Assembly: GCF_030403745.1 (NCBI RefSeq)
Contig: NZ_JAQMWP010000007.1
Span: 434,001-498,000 of the forward strand
Reading direction: 5' to 3'
DNA from: Streptomyces sp. S.PB5
Lineage (GTDB): Bacteria > Actinomycetota > Actinomycetes > Streptomycetales > Streptomycetaceae
DNA: 64,000 bases
Made by a program: the position numbers and the translations under genes. Positions 1 through 7,372 of the stretch are shown here, in pieces. How positions within the stretch are numbered: the first letter of the stretch is position 1; each line of letters begins with the position of its first letter. The notes below the pieces were generated by a model, which saw only the letters and a list, made by a program, of their open reading frames with translations, was not told the origin of the DNA and searched no databases.

Positions 1-1
1 C

Positions 2-889
2 ACCCGGAACATCTCCAGCTGCGACGTGGAGGCCCAGATCAAGGCCCTCCAGGCGAAGTCCTCCGTCAACCAGGCCTTCGCCTCGGTCGCCGGCGTCCAG
101 CCGTCCGGCGTCCCCGCCTATCTGCGCTCGCTCACCCCGGTCCAGCTGCGCATGGACACCCGCGTCACCAACCACGGCTACCGCGACGGGCAGGCCACCA
201 GCTACCAGGCCGTCCTCCAGGCCGGCACCGCCGTCCTGGTCGACGACCGCGGCGTACCGCGGGTGCGCTGCGCCTGCGGCAATCCGCTGAGCCCGCCGGT
301 CGCGCAGCAGAGCACACCGAAGCGGACCGGCGACACCTGGTCGGGGTACCGGCCCTCCAACGTCGTCGTGGTCGCGCCCTCGGTGACCGTCGTCAACATC
401 TTCGTGATCTACGACCCCGACTCCGACGACTGGGTCGCCCGGCACCGCGGCGACACCGGCGACAAGGACAAGCCGACCGAGCCGCCCGTGGACCCGGCCT
501 CCCCGTCCGCGAGCGTGATCACACCGACGGCACCCTCGTCATCCGGCTCGACCACGTCGCCCTCCACGTCGCCCTCCGCCTCGCCCTCCTCCCCGCAGCC
601 GTGCGTGTCGACCTCCACCGGCACGCCCACCGGGACCCCGACGGGCACCCCGACCGGCTCGGCCACCCCGTGCCCGCCGACCTCGACCGCACCGACCTCG
701 ACCGCGCCGTCCTCGACCGCGCCGTCCTCGGCACCCCCGAGCCCGGAGCCGCTCACGCCGGGGACGACCGAGGAGGAGCCCCCGCCCGACACCTCGGCAC
801 CACAGCCCCCGTTGGCATCCGAGACGACGACCCGGTCGGCGGACACGTACAGTGCCCCGGGGGACGCCGTGGACTCACCGGCCGTGTGA
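2..889 (+). CDS. DUF6777-like protein with Pro/Ser/Thr-rich tail (5' end outside window)
   Basis: The frame is already open at base 2, so the true start lies upstream. The first ~150 visible residues form a compact domain with a Cys-x-Cys-Gly stretch (RCACGNPL), a W-S-G-Y motif and a segment ending in a D-x-D-x-D-D-W pattern. This matches my memory of the DUF6777 family of Streptomyces, whose function is unknown. The remaining ~130 residues are low-complexity Pro/Ser/Thr, with GTPT units and STAP/SSTAP units encoded by near-identical DNA repeats at about 619-735. Such tails usually span the cell wall in secreted or membrane proteins, so an N-terminal signal or membrane segment is expected in the missing part. 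The family call is moderate and the function is unknown. Confidence 0.7.
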   Translation, partial: TRNISSCDVEAQIKALQAKSSVNQAFASVAGVQPSGVPAYLRSLTPVQLRMDTRVTNHGYRDGQATSYQAVLQAGTAVLVDDRGVPRVRCACGNPLSPPVAQQSTPKRTGDTWSGYRPSNVVVVAPSVTVVNIFVIYDPDSDDWVARHRGDTGDKDKPTEPPVDPASPSASVITPTAPSSSGSTTSPSTSPSASPSSPQPCVSTSTGTPTGTPTGTPTGSATPCPPTSTAPTSTAPSSTAPSSAPPSPEPLTPGTTEEEPPPDTSAPQPPLASETTTRSADTYSAPGDAVDSPAV

Positions 890-909
890 CCGACACGACC
901 CGCTTCGGG

Positions 910-934
910 GACTGCGGGGCCCCGCTCGGGGTAC
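910..934 (+). promoter_or_regulatory. Candidate SigB-type promoter (GACT-N15-GGGTAC)
   Basis: GACT (910-913), 15 bases, then GGGTAC (929-934) fits the Streptomyces SigB-family consensus GNNT-N14-16-GGGTAY exactly. It ends 51 bases before the start of the ATP-binding anti-sigma-type gene at 986. A second match lies in front of the sigma gene at 2494-2518, which supports co-regulation. Confidence 0.6.
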
Positions 935-985
935 GAGCACTGGTGCAGCAGCGTCCGGCCAGTCCGGCTTCCGAGAGAGAATTGC

Positions 986-1441
986 ATGATCGAGCACCTG
1001 GACGGGGCAGTGGTACCGACTGGTTTCGACGTGCCCGTGGACCCACTCAGGCGGGCGGCCCATTACACGGGCGAACCGGGATGCATCGCCGAGGCCCGGA
1101 ACTTCGCCGCGCACTTCCTCGACCAGCTCAGGACCGAGTGGTGCGCCGAGATCGGTGACCGGGCCGACGGCGAGGTGCTCCTGGTGGTGAGCGAACTGGT
1201 CACCAACGCCGACCGGCACAGCAACGGGCCGTACATCCTCGACCTGGAGGGCACGGACGCGGCCGTCACCGTGTCCGTCTACGACAGCAGCGCGGCCCTG
1301 CCCCTGCGCTTCCCGAAGGACCCCGAACGGGTCGGCCGGCACGGACTGGAGATCGTCCACGCGCTGGCGGCCGAGGTCAGCGCGGAGCGGGTGCCGGTCG
1401 GGAAGAGAGTGAGCGCCGTCCTGAGACTCGACAGGGCGTGA
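986..1441 (+). CDS. RsbW-like ATP-binding protein (putative anti-sigma factor)
   Basis: This 151-residue protein is a single GHKL-type HATPase domain of the RsbW/SpoIIAB class. It shows the N-box (SELVTNADRHS, ~residues 67-77), which binds Mg-ATP, and a G-box-like GRHGLEIV near residue 115. It has no phospho-acceptor His domain, so it should act as a serine kinase or anti-sigma factor rather than a sensor kinase. The ATG is preceded by a purine-rich GAGAGA about 6 bases upstream. A SigB-type promoter match lies upstream, and a SigB-type sigma factor gene lies convergently just downstream, a natural partner. Such proteins are numerous in Streptomyces, so the actual partner is inferred only from position. 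Confidence 0.85.
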   Translation: MIEHLDGAVVPTGFDVPVDPLRRAAHYTGEPGCIAEARNFAAHFLDQLRTEWCAEIGDRADGEVLLVVSELVTNADRHSNGPYILDLEGTDAAVTVSVYDSSAALPLRFPKDPERVGRHGLEIVHALAAEVSAERVPVGKRVSAVLRLDRA

Positions 1442-1460
1442 CCGGAGGACTCGACAGGGG

Positions 1461-1490
1461 GTGACCGGCGAAGGCGCCTTCGTCAGTCAC
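1461..1490. terminator. Hairpin between convergent anti-sigma-type and sigma genes
   Basis: Outer arms GTGAC/GTCAC and inner arms CGAAG/CTTCG around a GCGC loop form a symmetric interrupted hairpin between two converging genes. There is no T tract, as is usual for Streptomyces terminators. Confidence 0.45.
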
Positions 1491-1515
1491 TCCCCGTCCG
1501 GACCGGCACTCTTTC

Positions 1516-2409
1516 TCAGGCGCAGCCCAGCTCACCCAGCATGCCCGTGCGCAGTCGCGTGATGATCCGCTTGATCAGCCGGGACACATGCATCTGCGAG
1601 CAGCCCAGACGCTCGCCGATCTCCGCCTGCGTGGCCTCCTCCACGAACCTCATGTGCAGGATCTGCCGGTCGCGTTCGCTCAGTTCGGCCATCAGCGGGG
1701 CGAGCGAATGGAAGTCCTCGACCAGCCGCAGTCCGTCCTCCTCCACACCGATGAAGTCGGCGAGCACCGCCTCGCCGCCCTCGGGCCCGTCACCGGTGAG
1801 CGCGGCGTCCAGGGACGAGGAGTTGTAGCCGTTGGCGGCGATCTGGGCCTCGACCACCTCGCCGGCCTCGATGTTCATCAGGGTGGCCAGCTCGGCCACC
1901 GTGGGCTCCCGGTCCAGCCGGCTGGCCAGTTCCTCGCGCGCCTTGGCCAGCTCGACCCGCAGCTCCTGGAGCCTGCGCGGTACGTGCACCGCCCAGGTGG
2001 TGTCCCGGAAGAACCGCTTGATCTCGCCGACGATGTAGGGCAGCGCGAACGACGTGAACTCGACCTCCCGGGTCAGGTCGAACCGGTCGATGGCCTTGAT
2101 CAGGCCGATCATGCCGGTCTGGACGATGTCCTCCATGTCGTCCCCGCGGCCGCGGAACCGGCCGGCGGCGAACCGCACCAGGGACATGTTCATCTCGATC
2201 AGCGTGTTGCGCGCGTACTGGTATTCGTGCGTGCCTTCTTCGAGCTCGGTCAGACGCTGGAAGAACTGACGGGACAGCTCCCGGGCGTCGCGCGGTGCGA
2301 CGCTCCGCGGCTCCACGATTCCAGGCAGTGATGTGTCGCCCGTGCTGGTCCCGGCGGTCCTGTCGATCCCGACGACCTGTCCCTCCGACCGGATCACGGC
2401 GGTGTCCAT
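1516..2409 (-). CDS. sigL: SigB/SigF-family RNA polymerase sigma factor (SigL-like)
   Basis: This 297-residue group 3 (SigB/F/G) sigma factor directs RNA polymerase to stress or development promoters. Region 2 is seen around residues 72-115 (LVRFAAGRFRGRG.. then DIVQTGMIGLIKAIDRFD). Region 3 follows (PRRLQELRVELAKA). Region 4 has a clear helix-turn-helix near the C-terminus (TQAEIGERLGCSQMHVSRLI). The ATG has a good ribosome site (GAGAGG). A SigB-type promoter match lies ~85 bases upstream, suggesting autoregulation or control by a sister sigma factor. The order sigma-popR-clpP4-clpP3 matches my memory of the S. coelicolor sigL locus, and the symbol rests on that synteny. The family assignment is near certain. 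Confidence 0.88.
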   Translation of the reverse strand: MDTAVIRSEGQVVGIDRTAGTSTGDTSLPGIVEPRSVAPRDARELSRQFFQRLTELEEGTHEYQYARNTLIEMNMSLVRFAAGRFRGRGDDMEDIVQTGMIGLIKAIDRFDLTREVEFTSFALPYIVGEIKRFFRDTTWAVHVPRRLQELRVELAKAREELASRLDREPTVAELATLMNIEAGEVVEAQIAANGYNSSSLDAALTGDGPEGGEAVLADFIGVEEDGLRLVEDFHSLAPLMAELSERDRQILHMRFVEEATQAEIGERLGCSQMHVSRLIKRIITRLRTGMLGELGCA

Positions 2410-2493
2410 TTACCTCTCCCACGCGGGTCACGGCTTGACGTCAGCCTCTTCAGCCCCGGCTTGTTTCCGAGACTGTGCTTCGCGGTTCCGCGA

Positions 2494-2518
2494 GTACCCG
2501 GATCGCGACGAGCTATGC
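2494..2518 (-). promoter_or_regulatory. Candidate SigB-type promoter (GCAT-N15-GGGTAC) for the sigma gene
   Basis: Read on the minus strand, GCAT (2518-2515), 15 bases and GGGTAC (2499-2494) fit the SigB-family consensus exactly. It points at the sigma factor gene whose start is 2409. The rest of the 334-base divergent spacer (2410-2743) shows no further gene. Confidence 0.65.
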
Positions 2519-2743
2519 GTACGCCTGCCGCTGACCAGCGGGTTGCCCGCGGGCCCTCTCAAAGCACCTACCCGGTGCGTGACATCGCATGCGCGTGGCG
2601 TACGTCACGAGTGGCGACGACCGGACCGCGCCGCAGATGCGCCGGCCCTCCACACCGTGCCCGCGCCCTGCGTCCCCGGTGATTCCACCCAGGGCAGAAC
2701 GCTGATCCCTTCCCTCCGCGTCCGGCGCTTCTAGGCTGGGAAG

Positions 2744-3178
2744 GTGAGCGAAGAAGCGACGAACCAAGCCCGCGTGATCCCGCTGCGCCCGGCCGCCGCG
2801 CGCCCCGGGACCGCCCGCCCGATGTCCGAACGCCCCGCCACCGTCGCCCCGGTACCTCCGGGACCCGCCCCCAGGGAACCCCTGTGGCGCGACCTCGTCG
2901 GCGACGTCCTGCGCAGGGAACGCCTAGCCCAGGAACGCACGTTGAAGGACGTGGCCGACGCGGCGCGGATCTCCATGCCCTATCTCTCCGAGGTCGAGCG
3001 CGGCCGCAAGGAGGCCTCGTCGGAGGTCCTCGCGGCCGCTGCCCACGCCCTCGGCCTGGGCCTTAGCGACCTGCTGGGACGGGCGCAGGGCGAACTCGTC
3101 CGGATCACCAGCCGGCATTCGGCCGGCAGCCGCAGGGCGTCCACTTCGTCCTACGACGGGCTCTGCCTGGCGGCCTGA
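2744..3178 (+). CDS. popR: PopR-type XRE-family activator of the clpP3-clpP4 operon
   Basis: The 144-residue protein has a Pro/Arg-rich N-terminal arm (1-45) and an XRE helix-turn-helix domain (~47-113), with RTLKDVADAARISMPYLSEV as the DNA-reading part. It is of the ClgR/PopR type. The protein ends in Ala-Ala. For S. lividans PopR, the two terminal alanines are known to be the signal for degradation by ClpP1/P2. It converges on two clpP genes, and the promoter region of those genes carries the published PopR palindrome (see 4508-4537). A GTG start at 2744 is used; a TAGGCT just upstream could be a -10 giving a nearly leaderless message. PopR is known to activate clpP3-clpP4 when ClpP1P2 capacity falls, because it then escapes degradation. 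Confidence 0.88.
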   Translation: MSEEATNQARVIPLRPAAARPGTARPMSERPATVAPVPPGPAPREPLWRDLVGDVLRRERLAQERTLKDVADAARISMPYLSEVERGRKEASSEVLAAAAHALGLGLSDLLGRAQGELVRITSRHSAGSRRASTSSYDGLCLAA

Positions 3179-3185
3179 GCGGGAC

Positions 3186-3215
3186 CCGGCGCCTCACACC
3201 GTCACGAGGCGCCGG
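3186..3215. terminator. Bidirectional terminator between popR and clpP4
   Basis: A perfect 10-bp stem, CCGGCGCCTC (3186-3195) pairing with GAGGCGCCGG (3206-3215), has a 10-base loop. It sits 8 bases after the popR stop and covers the last codons of the converging clpP gene. It can serve both directions. Confidence 0.75.
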
Positions 3216-3796
3216 CTCACCACCTCGTCGGCCAGCCCGTACGTGACCGCCTCCTCGGCGGTGAACACCTTGTCGCGGTCCATGTCGGCACGCAGGGTCG
3301 CCACGTCGTGGTGGGTGTGGCGGGACAGCACCTCCTCGACCTGGCCGCGGATGCGGACCATCTCCTTGGCCTGGAGGGCGAGATCGGAGATCGAGCCCCG
3401 GCTGCCGCCGCTCGCCGGCTGACCGAGCAGCACACGCGCGTGCTCCAGCACGAACCGCCGCCCGGGATCGCCCCCGGCGAGCAGCACGGCCGCCGTGGAG
3501 GCCGCCTGTCCGACGCAGAACGTCGAGATCGGCGCCTGCACGAACGTCATCGTGTCGTAGATCGCCATGAGCGAAGTGAACGAGCCGCCGGGGGAGTTGA
3601 TGTAGATCGCGATCTCGTGGTCCGGTGCCGCCGACTCCAGATGGAGGAGTTGCGCGATGACGACATTGGCGACGCCGTCGTCGATCTCGGTGCCGAGGAA
3701 GATGATCCGCTCCGACAGCAGCCGGCTGAAGACGTCCGAGGAGCGCTCGCCGTGCGCGGTGCGCTCGACGACGTACGGAATCGTGTAGTTCGCCAT
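3194..3796 (-). CDS. clpP4: ClpP-family protein (ClpP4-like) lacking the catalytic histidine
   Basis: This 200-residue protein has the full ClpP fold length, with INSPGG at ~67-71, the nucleophile Ser100 in GQAAST and Asp175 in DRDKVFTAEEA. The position where ClpPs have His (IMIHQP) reads LLGQP: Gly125 lies exactly 25 residues after Ser100. The codon is GGT on the coding strand and the surrounding frame is intact, so this is not a frameshift. The protein is probably inactive alone. It presumably forms mixed rings with the complete ClpP encoded one base upstream, as heteromeric actinobacterial ClpPs do. Translation is likely coupled to that gene. I cannot say from memory whether the Gly is conserved in all ClpP4 proteins. 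Confidence 0.88.
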   Translation of the reverse strand: MANYTIPYVVERTAHGERSSDVFSRLLSERIIFLGTEIDDGVANVVIAQLLHLESAAPDHEIAIYINSPGGSFTSLMAIYDTMTFVQAPISTFCVGQAASTAAVLLAGGDPGRRFVLEHARVLLGQPASGGSRGSISDLALQAKEMVRIRGQVEEVLSRHTHHDVATLRADMDRDKVFTAEEAVTYGLADEVVSRRLVTV

Positions 3797-3797
3797 G

Positions 3798-4436
3798 TCA
3801 CAGCCCCATCCGTCGCTTCGAGGCGGCCGGGCGGACGTCGGCGAGCGATGCCACGACCCGGTCCACCATGCCGTACCGCCGGGCCTCCTCGGCCGTGAAC
3901 CAGCGGTCGCGGTCGCCGTCCCGGGCGATGGTCTCCGGTGTCTGGCCGGTGTTCTCGGCGAGGAGACGCTCCATGGTCCGCTTGCTGTGGTCCAGGTTCT
4001 CCGCCTGGATCTCGATGTCGGCCGTGGTGCCGCCGATGCCCGCCGACCCCTGGTGCATCATGATCCGCGCGTTCGGCAGGGCGTAGCGCTTGCCGGGTGT
4101 GCCGCCGCAGAGCAGGAACTGGCCCATGCTCGCGGCGAATCCCATGGCGAGCGTCGACACGTCGTTGGGGATGAGCCGCATGGTGTCGTAGACGGCGAGG
4201 CCCGCGTACACCGAGCCGCCCGGGCTGTTGATGTACAGGCTGATGTCGGTGCGCGGGTCCTCGGCCGACAGGATCAGCAGCTGGGAGCAGACCCGGTTCG
4301 CGGAGACCTCGTCGACCTGCGTGCCGAGCAGGACGATCCGCTGGCCGAGAAGCTGGGCGGCCAGCTGGTCGTCGAAGCGGGAGGGCGGTGTGTCGCCCTC
4401 CTCCGCCCGCGGGGTGAGCGTGGTGAGTGGAGTCAT
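3798..4436 (-). CDS. clpP3: ATP-dependent Clp protease proteolytic subunit (ClpP3-like)
   Basis: This 212-residue serine peptidase of the Clp system, a barrel-forming partner of ClpX/ClpC ATPases, keeps the complete catalytic triad: Ser103 (GFAASMG), His128 (IMMHQG) and Asp177 (DRDRWFTAEEA). The ATG follows a strong ribosome site (GAGGAG). It is the first gene of a two-gene operon with the His-less ClpP, and the stop-to-start gap is one base. It lies ~70 bases downstream of a tandem PopR operator, so it is expected to be silent normally and switched on when the housekeeping ClpP1P2 fails. The symbol follows the gene order known from S. lividans. Confidence 0.9.
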   Translation of the reverse strand: MTPLTTLTPRAEEGDTPPSRFDDQLAAQLLGQRIVLLGTQVDEVSANRVCSQLLILSAEDPRTDISLYINSPGGSVYAGLAVYDTMRLIPNDVSTLAMGFAASMGQFLLCGGTPGKRYALPNARIMMHQGSAGIGGTTADIEIQAENLDHSKRTMERLLAENTGQTPETIARDGDRDRWFTAEEARRYGMVDRVVASLADVRPAASKRRMGL

Positions 4437-4507
4437 CGGTTCTCCTCGAGTCGCGGAAGTGCCGTCGACTCCACTCTTGGCCTCGGGCGACGCCCTTCAG
4501 CGCTTTC

Positions 4508-4537
4508 TCTGCCCGCGGCAGATTCGCCGACGGCAGA
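4508..4537 (-). promoter_or_regulatory. Tandem PopR operator upstream of clpP3-clpP4
   Basis: The perfect palindrome TCTGCC-CGC-GGCAGA (4508-4522) is followed directly by a second, imperfect box TTCGCC-GAC-GGCAGA (4523-4537). TCTGCC-N3-GGCAGA is the recognition palindrome I recall for PopR at the S. lividans clpP3 promoter. The boxes abut with 15-bp spacing and end ~72 bases upstream of the clpP3 ATG. Confidence 0.85.
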
Positions 4538-4558
4538 GCGCGTACTCCGCGGCGGGGC

Positions 4559-5770
4559 TCAGCCCTTCTCGCGCACCTGCCGGAAGAACGCCCGTACGTC
4601 GTCCACCAGCAGGTCGGGCTCCTCCATCGCCGCGAAGTGGCCGCCCCGGTCCAGCTCCGTCCAGCGCACGATGTTCTCCGTCCGCTCGGCCTTGTGGCGC
4701 AGCGGGATCTGCGGGTCACCGGGGAAGGACGCGACCGCGGTGGGCGCGGTCGAGGGCAGGTGCTGTGCCGCGACCCGGTCGCCCTTGGGATGGGCGCGCT
4801 CGTAGTAGACCCGGGCGGACGAACCGGCCGTGCCCGTCAGCCAGTACAGCATCACGTTGGTGAGCATCTGGTCCCGGTCGACGGCCTCCTCGGGCAGTTC
4901 CCGGGAGTCCGTCCACTCCTGGAACTTCTCCACGATCCAGGCGAGTTGGCCGACCGGGGAGTCCGTGAGCGCGTACGACAGGGTCTGCGGGCGGGTGGAC
5001 TGGAGGTGGAAGTAGCCGACCCCGTCCCGGAACCACGCGTCCCACTTGCGCCACGAGAGCAGCGTCCGCTCGCGCTCTGCGGGGCTCAGCGCCGCCAGTT
5101 CCTCCTCGGTCGGCTCGGTCATCGCCTGTGCGCCGGGCAGCAGATTGAGGTGGATGCCGATGACCCGCTCGGGGTGGACGCGGCCCAGCTCGCGGGAGAC
5201 GGCCGAGCCCCAGTCGCCGCCCTGGGCGCCGAAGCGCTGGTAGCCGAGGCGGGTCATCAGCTCGGTCCAGGCGTCGGCGATCCGGCGGGCGCCCCAGCCG
5301 GTCTCCCGGGTGGGCCCGGAGAACCCGAAGCCGGGAATGCTCGGCAGGACGACATGGAAGGCGTCGGCGGGGTCGCCGCCATGGGCCGCCGGATCCGTCA
5401 ACGGGCCGACGATGTCGAGGAATTCGACGATCGACCCCGGCCAGCCGTGGGTGACGATCAGCGGGGTGGCAGCGGGCTCGGGGGAGCGGATGTGTGCGAA
5501 GTGGACGTGGGCGCCGTCGATCTCGGTGGTGAACTGCGGCCACTCGTTCAGCCGCGCCTCCGCCGCTCGCCAGTCGTACTCGTGCCGCCAGTACCGCACC
5601 AGTTCGCGCAGATAGCCCGACGGGACGCCGTACGCCCAGCCCACCCCGGGCAGCTCGTCCGGCCAGCGGGTCCTGTCGAGGCGGTCGTGGAGATCGTCGA
5701 GGTCGGCCTGCGGTATGTCGATGCGGAAGGGACGGAGACTGCTGCCGCTGTGGGCGGGCGAAGACATCAT
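4559..5770 (-). CDS. Epoxide hydrolase family protein (EH N-terminal plus alpha/beta-hydrolase domain)
   Basis: About 403 residues with an epoxide-hydrolase N-terminal lid/arm domain (FRIDIPQADLDDLHDRLDRTRWPDE, ~residues 15-40). An alpha/beta-hydrolase core follows, with the oxyanion motif HGWPGS and the nucleophile elbow GAQGGDWGS, where Asp is the attacking residue. Such enzymes open epoxides to diols, for detoxification or secondary metabolism. The frame extends to 5917, but a start that far up would overlap the divergent gene at 5895. The ATG pair at 5770/5767 puts the N-terminus where family members begin. The ribosome site is weak, so the exact start is uncertain. Confidence 0.87.
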   Translation of the reverse strand: MMSSPAHSGSSLRPFRIDIPQADLDDLHDRLDRTRWPDELPGVGWAYGVPSGYLRELVRYWRHEYDWRAAEARLNEWPQFTTEIDGAHVHFAHIRSPEPAATPLIVTHGWPGSIVEFLDIVGPLTDPAAHGGDPADAFHVVLPSIPGFGFSGPTRETGWGARRIADAWTELMTRLGYQRFGAQGGDWGSAVSRELGRVHPERVIGIHLNLLPGAQAMTEPTEEELAALSPAERERTLLSWRKWDAWFRDGVGYFHLQSTRPQTLSYALTDSPVGQLAWIVEKFQEWTDSRELPEEAVDRDQMLTNVMLYWLTGTAGSSARVYYERAHPKGDRVAAQHLPSTAPTAVASFPGDPQIPLRHKAERTENIVRWTELDRGGHFAAMEEPDLLVDDVRAFFRQVREKG

Positions 5771-5894
5771 GGCGGCGATGCTAGTTCCGAAGGGTGTAGC
5801 GGCCACCTGGATTAGCCGGCCACGCGACCGATGAGTTTCCGGGCGAGGATCGGTCGACAGAGGTGACAGCGTTCCGCAGGCCCAGGAGGTACCC

Positions 5895-6377
5895 ATGGCA
5901 ACCGACGGTTTCACCACGTGTCTCTGGTTCGAAAGCCAGGCCGAGGAGGCCGCCCACTTCTACGTCTCCGTCTTCAAGAACTCCAGCATCGGCAAGGTCG
6001 CCCACTACTCCGAGGGGATGCCCCTGCCCGCCGGCACCGTGCTGACCGTCGAGTTCACGGCCAACGGTCACAAGTTCATCGCCCTCAACGGCGGCCCCGA
6101 GTTCAAGTTCACCGAGGCGACCTCCTTCATGATCTTCTGTGAGAACCAGGAGGAGATCGACTACTACTGGACCAAGCTCACCGAGGGCGGCGGCGAGCCC
6201 GGCCCCTGCGGCTGGCTCAAGGACAAGTACGGCCTGTCCTGGCAGGTCGTCCCCGACACGCTCGACGCCATGGTGACCGACCCGGACCCGGCGAAGGCGG
6301 CCCGCGTGACCCAGGCGTTCATGGCGATGGGGAAGTTCGACATCGCGGCCCTGGAGCGGGCCTACGCGGGGGAGTGA
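5895..6377 (+). CDS. VOC-superfamily (PhnB/glyoxalase-like) protein
   Basis: This 160-residue single-module VOC protein is of the PhnB type (CLWFESQAEEAAHFYVSVF at the N-terminus; CGWLKDKYGLSWQVVPD late in the domain). The family covers glyoxalases, dioxygenases and binding proteins, and many PhnB-like members have no known reaction. A strong AGGAGGT ribosome site lies just before the ATG. It is divergent from the epoxide hydrolase gene across a 124-base spacer, and no link in function can be read from the sequence. Confidence 0.85.
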   Translation: MATDGFTTCLWFESQAEEAAHFYVSVFKNSSIGKVAHYSEGMPLPAGTVLTVEFTANGHKFIALNGGPEFKFTEATSFMIFCENQEEIDYYWTKLTEGGGEPGPCGWLKDKYGLSWQVVPDTLDAMVTDPDPAKAARVTQAFMAMGKFDIAALERAYAGE

Positions 6378-6401
6378 CCCCGCCCCCTCAGCCGGCGGGG
6401 T
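6377..6401. terminator. Bidirectional hairpin between convergent genes
   Basis: An 8-bp stem, ACCCCGCC (6377-6384) with GGCGGGGT (6394-6401), has a 9-base loop and spans the stop of the VOC gene and the stop of the converging hydrolase gene. Confidence 0.6.
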
Positions 6402-7293
6402 GCGCGCCGATCACCCGCGTGATCTCCCTCGCGATCCGCGCGATCCCGGGGGAGGGCACCGGGCAGGGCTTCGGCGTGGACGTCGTCGGCGCCAGACAGA
6501 AGTGCAGATAGTCCTTGTCGAGGTGGAGGGCCGTCCGGTCCCGGCCCGGCTGGGTGCAGTAGGCGGAGTGCTCGCGCTCGTAGGCGGTGCACGGCAGGTA
6601 CTGCACCCAGGTGTAGCGGGCGCCGGGCGCACTCACCTTGGCGCCCGCGTCGGCGACGAGATCGTCCGAGGCGGCGGCCTGCTCGGCGTAGAGCTCGTTC
6701 ACGCGTCGGACCCGGTCCGGGGTGATCGGGTCCGGGCCCTGCGCCACCCACACGATCCGCGGCCGGTGGCCGCCGCCCGCCTTGGTGATCTGCGCGGTCA
6801 GCCGGGTCATGTCGGCCTTGTACCGCTTGAAGTACGTCGTCGGCTGCTCGGCATGGGTGATGCCGTCCATGCACCAGGTGTAGCCCCACGCGTTGCCCCA
6901 GAACTGCAGCACCACGAAGTCCGGCCGCAGCGTGCGCACCAGCGCGGCCGCCTTGTCCCGGTCCGGCACGAGCGACTTCGCGCCGGTGCCCTCCAGGTAG
7001 TCGCAGACCGTGGTCCCCGAATAGGGCTTGCCCGTGTACTTCGCGCGCAGGTCCCGGCGGAGCTCCCGGCCGACCACGTCCTGGGCCTCCATGGCGAGGG
7101 AGTCTCCGAGATAGAGCACCACGGGGGCCTTCGCCGACGGGCCGGGGCTGCCGGCGGCCCGCTGATGAGTGGTGGCGGCCGACTCCGGTGCCGAAAGGGA
7201 CGGCGGTGCCGCCTCGGGACCCGACGCCGGGTCTGAGCACGCGCCGAGCAGCACTCCGGTCAGCAGCATCCCCACGATCCACGGCTTCCGCAT
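6388..7293 (-). CDS. Secreted lipoprotein of the SGNH/GDSL hydrolase fold
   Basis: About 301 residues. The N-terminus is a lipoprotein signal peptide (MRKPW.. then VLLGAC), so the mature protein is anchored outside the cell by lipid on that Cys. The hydrolase part starts with the block I motif YLGDSLAME (Ser nucleophile), has GNAWG as a candidate block III, and ends with an Asp/His block (LDKDYLHF). The natural substrate is unknown, and acyl or acetyl esters are typical. I chose the internal ATG at 7293 because it has a GGGAG ribosome site and gives a textbook lipobox. The longer frame to 7353 adds unrelated sequence. Confidence 0.8.
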   Translation of the reverse strand: MRKPWIVGMLLTGVLLGACSDPASGPEAAPPSLSAPESAATTHQRAAGSPGPSAKAPVVLYLGDSLAMEAQDVVGRELRRDLRAKYTGKPYSGTTVCDYLEGTGAKSLVPDRDKAAALVRTLRPDFVVLQFWGNAWGYTWCMDGITHAEQPTTYFKRYKADMTRLTAQITKAGGGHRPRIVWVAQGPDPITPDRVRRVNELYAEQAAASDDLVADAGAKVSAPGARYTWVQYLPCTAYEREHSAYCTQPGRDRTALHLDKDYLHFCLAPTTSTPKPCPVPSPGIARIAREITRVIGAHPAG

Positions 7294-7372
7294 GCAGCAA
7301 CTCCCGCCCCGGACACCGAAAACGGTTCCCCAGGCAAGCACAGGAGGGCACAAGGGGGAAGACGTAGGCCGG

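Noticed and set aside
619..735. Short repeats that could be taken for a CRISPR or a regulatory array
   Set aside because: They are in-frame codon repeats for Thr/Pro/Ser/Ala units of the protein tail, with no spacers.
5888..5893. GGGTAC on the minus strand as a third SigB-type promoter, for the epoxide hydrolase gene
   Set aside because: There is no GNNT at 14-16 bases upstream, and the bases are part of the VOC gene's ribosome-site region.
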